Shown piece after piece: positions 58,123 to 64,000 of a DNA stretch of 64,000 nt. Made by a program: the position numbers and the translations under genes. The stretch spans positions 62,001 to 126,000 of the forward strand of contig JAEWGC010000044.1 of assembly GCA_023388495.1 (NCBI GenBank). The letters run 5' to 3'. The notes beneath the pieces are model-generated. The model made no database searches and was not told the origin of the DNA. It saw only the letters and a list, made by a program, of their open reading frames with translations. Positions within the stretch are counted from its first letter, which is position 1. Each line of letters begins with the position of its first letter. Source of the DNA: Bacillota bacterium (GTDB lineage Bacteria > Bacillota > Clostridia > Tissierellales > Tissierellaceae).

Positions 58123-58324
58123 TGGAGGGCTAATTTATATACCTAAGGCTAGTAATAGAGTGAGCTGGGGTCAGTTGACAGGCTCTAAAGAAGCTATTAG
58201 AAAAAGAAATAAAGATATCATTAAATTATTTCAAAATGGTACTTCTATCAATGCCATATCAGAAGAATATTATTTAAGTCAGGAAACCGTTAGAAAAATA
58301 GTTTATGGTAAAAAACTATTATAA
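58055..58324 (+). CDS. CD3324 family small protein (Mor-like HTH)
   Basis: An 89-residue protein matching the CD3324 family: AAEVLPPHLLEEVQKHIDGGLIYIPK, then GSKEAIRKRNKDIIKLFQNGTSINAISEEYYLSQETVRKIVYG. The C-terminal part is a helix-turn-helix resembling Mor/resolvase-type DNA-binding segments. The N-terminus matches the family start, so TTG 58055 (behind GGGGGGTA) is preferred. The function is unknown; I suspect a DNA-binding regulator. It stands alone between terminators. Confidence 0.8.
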   Translation: MSYKNAAEVLPPHLLEEVQKHIDGGLIYIPKASNRVSWGQLTGSKEAIRKRNKDIIKLFQNGTSINAISEEYYLSQETVRKIVYGKKLL

Positions 58325-58443
58325 TTATTCTCTCTATATCATTTTTATATAATAAATGAGAAAATATAATTAACCGGTTAATACAGAGGAAGGGAGATGG
58401 TATTTTGAAAATAATAGAGGTGCTTTTAGTATAAATTCTTATG

Positions 58444-58492
58444 AAAATAAGCTAGGTCATTTAGGACCTAGCTTATTTTATTTTTTAGCACT
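58444..58492 (+). terminator. Terminator before the second sigma-54 activator gene
   Basis: AAAATAAGCTAGGTC pairs with GACCTAGCTTATTTT around ATTTAG, followed by ATTTTTT. It ends the short transcript region 58325-58443, which holds only a 10-codon frame at 58405-58434 that I do not call. Confidence 0.88.
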
Positions 58493-58569
58493 TTATTATA
58501 TAATATTGGCAAACTATAAATAATTTTCAAATATTTGTCACTATTACTATATGGAAAGTAGGTAAATAA

Positions 58570-60597
58570 ATGAAGAAGATTATAATGATTACTCCAGGGA
58601 AAGTAACTTCTATTAATTTGAGAATTCAACTTGAAAATATTTTTGGTGAATATACTGAGGTTAAATCTTATTGTTTAGAAGATGATTTGGATTTTGACAC
58701 TACAAATGCATTGATTGTTTTATCATCTCCTAATATTATAGATGAAAGAATACAGAAGTTAATAGACAATGGCGTAGAATATATTGTAGCCCAGAGGGTA
58801 ATAAATCATCGATATATATCAGAATTATTAAATTTGCCTAGAGGAACAGAGGTTTTGCTAGTCAATGATAGGGCAGAAACTAACTATGAGGCAATGGTTC
58901 AATTACAGGCTCTAGGAGTGAATTATATAAAATACTATTCATATTATCCAGGGATAACGTCTTACCCAGAACTAGATATCTCTGTTACAGTTGGAGAACC
59001 GGATATTGTTCCTTTTGGTGTAAAAAAAGTAATTAATATAGGGACTCGACAGATTGATATCGTTACTGTAGTTGATATAGCTAATAGATTAGGATTGATG
59101 AAGGCCTTAGGGGATAGACTTTCTTCTCAATATATAAACGATATAATAAGTCTGTTAAATAGAATAAACGATACGGCTAAAGATATGAAGATTATCAGTA
59201 ATAGACTAGAAACAGTTGCCAACTGTCTAGGAAAAGCTATTATATATACTAATAAATCTGGCGATGTTATAGTAAGCAACCAAGAAATGTGTAATATTTT
59301 AAAATGTTCTTATGAAGACATTATTGGGAAAAATATTAAAGATATATTACCTCAAATAGTAAGAATAGGTAGTAATGACGAAGTAGATATTATTAGAACC
59401 CATAATAAGGAACTATTTGTTACCTCTAATATTATAGAAGGTAAAGGTAGCGAGGATGGCATTATATATACCTTTGAAAAAAGTGAAGAGATTGAAAAAA
59501 ATGAGCATGAGATTCGTAGAAGAACCTCAGGAAATGCCATTAGAACAAACTATTATACATTTAATGATATTGTTTATAAAAGTAGCAATATGAAAGAGTT
59601 AATTGATAAGGTCAAGTCTTTTTCTCTTACTGATTCTACTATTTTGATACAAGGAGAAAGTGGTACAGGAAAAGAGCTGTTTGCCCAGTCAATTCATGCA
59701 GCTTCCAATAGATCATCGGGACCATTTGTTCCCGTTAATTTTGCATCAATGTCAAGTAGCTTAATAGAGAGTGAACTTTTTGGCTATGAAGAAGGAGCTT
59801 TCACAGGAGCATTGAAAGGTGGGAAAAGGGGTCTTTTTGAAGAGGCCCATGGTGGAACTATTTTTCTTGATGAAATAGGGGATGCTTCTTTAGATTTCCA
59901 ATGTAGGTTATTAAGAGTCATACAAGAAAGACAAGTTAGGAGAGTTGGAGGACTCAAAGAGATTCCTATAAATGTTAGATTAATTGCTGCAACTAATAAA
60001 GATTTAGCATCAGAAGTTAAAAAAGGTAATTTTAGGGCGGATTTGTACTATAGGCTAAGTGTTTTGCCAGTTAGAATGTTGAGTTTAAGGGAGAGAAAAC
60101 AAGATATATTAGTATTGGCTAATTTCTTTTTAGAAAAGCATAGTAGAGGGAAGATTAATAATATAGAAGATGTTTTAGAAGAAAGTGGGATTAACTTGTT
60201 ATATGAATATGATTGGCCTGGTAATATCAGACAATTGGAAAACGCTATGGAGTATATTGCTAACGTTGCCAAAATGGATAAAAAATTGAGCATAAAAGAA
60301 CTTCCCGAATACATTACAAATAGATCTGATAAACTGGAAGGTTCTATACTGGCAGATATTTTAGGAAATGATATGGTATGGATGCTTAAAAAAATAATGA
60401 ATTCCAATGGATTGGGAAGAAGGTATTTAGCAGAACTTGCTAAGGAAGAAGGTATAGATTTAACAGAAGGTAAAATAAGAAGCTTATTGAATAGTGCTGA
60501 AGTTCTTGGATTGGTGGAATCTACTACTGGAAGGAAGGGAACAGTGCTAACAGAAAAGGGCTATAATCTTATAGCTTCAATTTGTGGTATTAGATAA
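58570..60597 (+). CDS. Sigma-54-dependent activator with PrpR-type N-terminal sensor and PAS
   Basis: A 675-residue enhancer-binding protein. Residues about 1-200 resemble the PrpR N-terminal sensor (HxxRYISELLNLPRGTEVLLVNDRAETNYEAMVQLQALGVNY), a PAS domain follows (about 225-300), then the AAA+ domain with Walker A GESGTGKE, GAFTGA and FLDEIGD. The C-terminus has no obvious Fis helix-turn-helix; a region LGRRYLAELAKEEGIDLTEGKIRSLLNSAEVLGLVES looks like a different winged-helix DNA-binding module. Downstream is a racemase gene with a sigma-54 promoter, the probable target. The effector is unknown. Confidence 0.92.
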   Translation: MKKIIMITPGKVTSINLRIQLENIFGEYTEVKSYCLEDDLDFDTTNALIVLSSPNIIDERIQKLIDNGVEYIVAQRVINHRYISELLNLPRGTEVLLVNDRAETNYEAMVQLQALGVNYIKYYSYYPGITSYPELDISVTVGEPDIVPFGVKKVINIGTRQIDIVTVVDIANRLGLMKALGDRLSSQYINDIISLLNRINDTAKDMKIISNRLETVANCLGKAIIYTNKSGDVIVSNQEMCNILKCSYEDIIGKNIKDILPQIVRIGSNDEVDIIRTHNKELFVTSNIIEGKGSEDGIIYTFEKSEEIEKNEHEIRRRTSGNAIRTNYYTFNDIVYKSSNMKELIDKVKSFSLTDSTILIQGESGTGKELFAQSIHAASNRSSGPFVPVNFASMSSSLIESELFGYEEGAFTGALKGGKRGLFEEAHGGTIFLDEIGDASLDFQCRLLRVIQERQVRRVGGLKEIPINVRLIAATNKDLASEVKKGNFRADLYYRLSVLPVRMLSLRERKQDILVLANFFLEKHSRGKINNIEDVLEESGINLLYEYDWPGNIRQLENAMEYIANVAKMDKKLSIKELPEYITNRSDKLEGSILADILGNDMVWMLKKIMNSNGLGRRYLAELAKEEGIDLTEGKIRSLLNSAEVLGLVESTTGRKGTVLTEKGYNLIASICGIR

Positions 60598-60658
60598 ATG
60601 TAAGGCATATTCTAAGATTAAAATAAAATTAATTTTAATGGAGAATGGGTTAGTTAAT

Positions 60659-60674
60659 GGGAAAGAGTTTTCCC
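60659..60674. promoter_or_regulatory. Candidate activator site upstream of the racemase gene
   Basis: GGGAAA-N4-TTTCCC, a 16-bp palindrome, about 53-68 bp upstream of the -24 GG of the sigma-54 promoter. It differs from the TTCTC-N5-GAGAA sites of the other activator. Confidence 0.5.
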
Positions 60675-60725
60675 CTAAAATATCCTCAATTTTATCAATT
60701 ACTGAATTTTAGGCTACTGGGTCAG

Positions 60726-60741
60726 TGGCATATAGTTTGCA
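60726..60741 (+). promoter_or_regulatory. Sigma-54 (-24/-12) promoter of the racemase gene
   Basis: TGGCAT-N5-TTGCA with GG at 60727-60728 and GC at 60739-60740, 10 bp apart, 39 bp ahead of the start codon. Confidence 0.85.
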
Positions 60742-60779
60742 TATATAATTGATAAGTTTATTATATTGAGGTGGTCAAA

Positions 60780-61478
60780 ATGATTTTTGGAATAATGGGA
60801 GGAATGGGTCCTGCTGCTACTTGCGATTTATTTAAAAAAATAATTGATCTTACGCCTGCAACTAAAGATCAAGAGCACTTGCATATTATAATTGATAGTA
60901 ATGTAGAAATACCTGATAGAACTGCTTATATTTCAGGTATAGGAGAAAACCCTATGCCAGAAATGATAAAATCTATAGTAAGGTTAGAAAATATGGGAGT
61001 AGATTATATAGCAATACCTTGCAATACAGCTCATTATTTTTATGATGATATCGTTAAATATACGAAAACAAAGATATTGAATATGATTTATGAAACGGCA
61101 GCTTTTCTAAAAAACGCACATTCTGAACATAAGGAATATCTACTTCTTGCAACAAAGGGAACTTATAAATCTGGTATTTATAATAGGATATTTACAGATT
61201 TTAATTTAAATATCATAGAGCCTAATGATTTTGATCAGCAGATCATCATGAATTGGATATATAATGTTAAATCTTCAAAGTTTGATATAGACCCTATGGA
61301 ATTTCAAAGTCTTATAAATAAATATACTAATAATAAGGATATACCTATAATTTTAGGATGTACTGAGTTGCCTATATTGGCAGAAAAAATAGGCATTCCA
61401 GAGAAATATATAGATCCAGTTTCCATATTAGCTAAACGGTGTATAGAACTGGGCAAGGTTGAATTATATGTATCTTAA
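60780..61478 (+). CDS. Aspartate/glutamate racemase family protein
   Basis: A 232-residue cofactor-independent amino-acid racemase. The motif GIMGGMGPAATCDLFKKI marks the N-terminus, and the two catalytic cysteines lie in IPCNTAHYFYD (about 80) and LGCTELPIL. It interconverts L- and D-aspartate or glutamate. I use ATG 60780, spaced from GAGGTGG; GTG 60771 lies inside that site. It has its own sigma-54 promoter behind a dedicated activator, so it is probably induced, e.g. for D-amino acid use, rather than for cell-wall supply. Confidence 0.92.
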   Translation: MIFGIMGGMGPAATCDLFKKIIDLTPATKDQEHLHIIIDSNVEIPDRTAYISGIGENPMPEMIKSIVRLENMGVDYIAIPCNTAHYFYDDIVKYTKTKILNMIYETAAFLKNAHSEHKEYLLLATKGTYKSGIYNRIFTDFNLNIIEPNDFDQQIIMNWIYNVKSSKFDIDPMEFQSLINKYTNNKDIPIILGCTELPILAEKIGIPEKYIDPVSILAKRCIELGKVELYVS

Positions 61479-61484
61479 ATAAAC

Positions 61485-61535
61485 AACCTTCCCTTAAGGG
61501 TAATTAGTACCTCAAAGGGAAGGTTATTTATTTGA
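61485..61535. terminator. Terminator between racemase and UbiB-family genes
   Basis: AACCTTCCCTT/AAGGGAAGGTT stem with a 19-base loop and ATTTATTT after it; it serves the racemase gene and may end the leftward gene as well. Confidence 0.75.
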
Positions 61536-61537
61536 AT

Positions 61538-63118
61538 TTACAATTTCCCTGATTTTAATATTGAGATAAGAAGCAGGAAACCAGCTAAGCCAGCACCTAA
61601 ATAGCCTATGATACCTATTGCAGAAATACCATAAACCTTTAATCCAACATTGGCATTTACAACTAAAGCGGAACTAATCAATAAACCTGCTACAATAACA
61701 GAGAATATAATCCTATTTACCATTCTATTAACTTCGTTGAAATTTTCATCCGTATTTTTAAACTCTAAATTCAACTTTAATCTGCCTTCTAACCCTCTAT
61801 CAATAATCTGAGATAGTTTTAATGGTAAATCTAAAGAAGCTTTTCCAGCGGAGAAAATTTTGTTACCTAATAAGGTTAAGTCGTAGTCTTTCAATTTATC
61901 TTCTATTATTTTATTTTTAAAATAAGGGAGAGCAATATCCATAATATTTAGTTCTTTATCTATTTTAGTAAGAACTCCTTGTAAGGTTAAAATTCCTTTA
62001 GCTAGTAAGGTAATGTCTTTTGGCATAACTATATTATTATTTCTACAAATAATAATGACTTCCTCTAAAATCTGAGCTAAATCATATTTATATATAGATT
62101 CTTCTATATAAGTATTGTAAAGTAAGTTTATATCTTGATATAGCTTAGTTACATCTACATTACCTTTTCTAATTCCGATACTTAGAACAGAGGTAGTCAT
62201 CAAATCTATATTACTAGTGGCAATCCCTTCTAAAAACGAGTTGAATTTCTTTTTAATTCCCGCATCTAGACTTCCCATTAATCCAAAGTCAATAAATCCG
62301 ATTTTATTATTGTGAATTAGAATATTTCCTGGGTGAGGATCTGCATGAAAAAAACCATCTTCAAAAACTTGCTTGAAATAATTATAAGTAAGCTTTTTAG
62401 CAATTTCTTTAGTATCATAACCCTCTACTGATAAGGTAGAAATATCATCTATTTTTATTCCGCCCAAAAACTCCATAACTATCATATTAGAAGTGCAATA
62501 TTTTTCGTAGACAACAATATTTTTAATATATTTTATATCCCTATTATTTAAATTAAATTTCTTAATATTTTCTTTTTCCTGTAGAAAATCTAGCTCCTTC
62601 TCTGTAGCGATTTTGATTTCCTCAATGGTTTCTTTAATATCTAAAACCTCATTTTTAGTTGTAAATTTAATAAAAGGAGCTAGTTTCCTTAAAATATTAA
62701 TATCAGCTAGAATTTTTTCCCTGACAAAAGGCCTTTGAACCTTTAGAACTACTTCTTCCCCTGTTTTTAGTCTTGCTAAATAAACCTCAGCTAAAGAAGC
62801 AGAGGCTAATGGTGTAGATTGAAAATCCAAAAATACATCTGAGATACTAGTCTTAAGATTTGATTCAATAATTTCTTTCATTACATTAAAATCTTCAGGT
62901 TTTACACTGTCTTGAAGTTTTTCTAATTCCAAGATATATTCTTTAGGCACTATATCAGACCTTGTAGATAGAATTTGGCCAATTTTAACAAAGGTTGGCC
63001 CTAATTCTTCTAATACGATCCTTAACTCTTTAGGATTTCCAATTCCATTTTTAAACCCGTGCTTAATGGCAACAGAAATAATTTCTTTAAATCTTGATTT
63101 AGTATAATTATTTTCCAT
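61538..63118 (-). CDS. UbiB/AarF (ABC1) family kinase-like protein
   Basis: A 526-residue ABC1/AarF-type atypical kinase with a C-terminal membrane anchor (two hydrophobic helices, about 455-520). Diagnostic residues include LGPTFVKIGQILSTRSDIVP (the family KxGQ motif), ASLAEVYLARLKTGEEVVLKVQRP (alanine-rich nucleotide loop and lysine) and FFHADPHPGNILIHNNKIGFIDFGLMG. In aerobes it supports ubiquinone synthesis; anaerobes without quinones also carry it and its role there is unknown. The phasin-like gene is upstream on the same strand. Confidence 0.92.
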   Translation of the reverse strand: MENNYTKSRFKEIISVAIKHGFKNGIGNPKELRIVLEELGPTFVKIGQILSTRSDIVPKEYILELEKLQDSVKPEDFNVMKEIIESNLKTSISDVFLDFQSTPLASASLAEVYLARLKTGEEVVLKVQRPFVREKILADINILRKLAPFIKFTTKNEVLDIKETIEEIKIATEKELDFLQEKENIKKFNLNNRDIKYIKNIVVYEKYCTSNMIVMEFLGGIKIDDISTLSVEGYDTKEIAKKLTYNYFKQVFEDGFFHADPHPGNILIHNNKIGFIDFGLMGSLDAGIKKKFNSFLEGIATSNIDLMTTSVLSIGIRKGNVDVTKLYQDINLLYNTYIEESIYKYDLAQILEEVIIICRNNNIVMPKDITLLAKGILTLQGVLTKIDKELNIMDIALPYFKNKIIEDKLKDYDLTLLGNKIFSAGKASLDLPLKLSQIIDRGLEGRLKLNLEFKNTDENFNEVNRMVNRIIFSVIVAGLLISSALVVNANVGLKVYGISAIGIIGYLGAGLAGFLLLISILKSGKL

Positions 63119-63163
63119 ATTGAAAAATACCTTGAAAAAATCAAGGTATTCATTCCCTCCAAA

Positions 63164-63448
63164 CTAACGGTTTTTTTCTAGATCACTAATTCTTTGTTCC
63201 AAACTAGAGATATCTTCCTTAGTAACTAAATTTAACTCCTTTAGTACTTCCTTTAAATCAGATTTATCATTTTTAGTGGTTTCCTTATTATTTATAACCC
63301 TTTTTAGTTCCTCATTTAATTCCTTACCTTGCTCCATAGTGATCTTACCTTTATCCACTAATATTCCTACCATTTCATTAGCTTTTTCATAAGTTAGTGC
63401 TAAGGTACCAATACCAGCTAAAAAGACTTTCTTCAGCATATCTTCCAT
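63164..63448 (-). CDS. Phasin-like coiled-coil protein
   Basis: A 94-residue protein: MEDMLKKVFLAGIGTLALTYEKANEMVGILVDKGKITMEQGKELNEEL, then a charged coiled coil ending LKELNLVTKEDISSLEQRISDLEKN. This resembles the polyhydroxyalkanoate-associated phasin-like family (PhaF-type N-terminus), which often lies next to UbiB-type genes. A storage-granule role is not supported here. ATG 63448 follows AGAAGGAGG; an in-frame start 102 bases earlier lacks such a site. Confidence 0.75.
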   Translation of the reverse strand: MEDMLKKVFLAGIGTLALTYEKANEMVGILVDKGKITMEQGKELNEELKRVINNKETTKNDKSDLKEVLKELNLVTKEDISSLEQRISDLEKNR

Positions 63449-63562
63449 AAAAAATCCTCCTTCTATATTAGAGAAGAGTATAAAAATTATAATAATATAT
63501 TCTCTATAAAAAAGAATATACCCATGTTTATATAAAATATTCAAAACCATAGTATGATAAGA

Positions 63563-64000
63563 CTAGTTAATCTTAAATTGAGAAACTAAATTTTTCAATT
63601 CTTGAGCTAAGTTTGCCATACTATTACTAGCACTATAGATTTCTTCCATAGAAGCTGTTTGTTCTTCTGTAGATGCAGAAGCCTCCTCAGTAGCAGCAGC
63701 ATTTTCTTCAGCAATAGCAGATAGATTTTGAAGGATATTAACTATCTGATCCTTGCTGCTTCCCATGGATTCACCAATGGCTCCCAGTTCATTTATTATT
63801 TCTTTTGTTATTTCAAGTTCTCTAGCAATTACGCTAAAGACTTCCTTAGTCATTTCTACACTAGATTCTTGTTCTTTTGTAATTTTTAGAACCTCTGTAA
63901 TTACATCTACATCAACACGAGAATTAGTCTGTAAATTGCTGACGATAGACTCGATTTCACCAGCTGATTGATTAGATTGCTCTGCTAACTTTCTTATTTC
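63563..64000 (-). CDS. Methyl-accepting chemotaxis protein, C-terminal part (cut by window edge)
   Basis: The last 145 residues of a methyl-accepting chemotaxis protein on the minus strand. The frame is open to the window end and continues upstream. EIRKLAEQSNQSAGEIESIV is the tail of the signalling hairpin tip region, and the adaptation helix carries AIAEENAAATEEASASTEEQTASMEEI with several methylation-type glutamate/glutamine pairs, ending KNLVSQFKIN. It transmits ligand signals to CheA/CheW at the cell pole. The sensor and membrane parts lie outside the window. Confidence 0.92.
   Translation of the reverse strand, partial: EIRKLAEQSNQSAGEIESIVSNLQTNSRVDVDVITEVLKITKEQESSVEMTKEVFSVIARELEITKEIINELGAIGESMGSSKDQIVNILQNLSAIAEENAAATEEASASTEEQTASMEEIYSASNSMANLAQELKNLVSQFKIN

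Noticed and set aside
58405..58434. Ten-codon frame with AGGAAGGGAGATGG site upstream
   Set aside because: It is too short to support and has no conserved feature; it may be a leader but nothing more can be seen.

Overview
The window is about 30% G+C and reads as the chromosome of an anaerobic, endospore-forming, amino-acid-fermenting Firmicute, probably Clostridia/Tissierellia. Pointers are a complete V/A-type ATPase operon, indolepyruvate:ferredoxin oxidoreductase, two sigma-54 activators with matching promoters, two Spo0E-like phosphatases, a CD3324-type small protein, FeoABC-type iron uptake and no respiratory genes. This assignment is inference from gene content; no rRNA is present.

Layout. 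1-3.1 kb: DUF4256 protein, an HxlR regulator and a sigma-54 activator. 3.1-8.3 kb: two sigma-54-promoted transcription units with near-identical upstream arrays of three 15-bp palindromes. The first encodes two PLP glyoxylate-type aminotransferases; the second a DapA-superfamily lyase resembling 4-hydroxy-2-oxoglutarate aldolase, and an SLC1-type amino-acid symporter. Together they suggest a catabolic route giving pyruvate and glyoxylate, the latter aminated to glycine. 8.3-11.6 kb: an IS91-type rolling-circle element next to an IS200/IS605 element whose TnpB has an internal deletion. 11.6-12.8 kb: tadA and four tRNAs (Thr, Asp, Glu, Ser).

12.8-27 kb is a metalloid island: arsR-acr3-arsC, a CobW GTPase with a second ArsR and a small thioredoxin, arsP with a third ArsR, then a ten-gene unit (TVP38 protein, Fe-S CCG protein, second TVP38 protein, YnjB/C/D-like ABC transporter, two glycosyltransferase/nucleotidyltransferase proteins of the rSAM/selenodomain-associated kind, an APH-fold kinase). 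Its components resemble an E. coli ydjX-Z/ynjB-D type cluster extended by a sugar-activation module, and its biochemical role is unknown.

27-32.7 kb: Dps, a small HxlR-like regulator, two nucleoside hydrolases, a DUF1622 membrane protein and iorAB. 32.9-41.4 kb: nine-gene V/A-ATPase operon. 41.6-45.2 kb: coiled-coil protein and a MoxR/DUF58/membrane-protein operon. 45.2-47.2 kb: nicotinate phosphoribosyltransferase and, upstream on the same strand, a 330-380 nt apparently non-coding RNA with its own consensus promoter, a long end-to-end closing stem and a terminator. I regard this as the best unexplained object in the window.

47.3-53 kb: Fur-box-controlled feoAB plus feoC-like gene, and a copA-copZ-csoR copper operon. 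53-57.8 kb: two spo0E-like genes, each followed by a promoter with a CtsR-like heat-shock operator; one copy drives dnaJ-like/clpB, the other points into an XRE regulator. 57.9-61.5 kb: CD3324 protein, a second sigma-54 activator with a PrpR-type sensor, and a sigma-54-promoted aspartate/glutamate racemase. 61.5-64 kb: UbiB/AarF kinase, phasin-like protein and the end of a chemotaxis receptor cut by the window edge.
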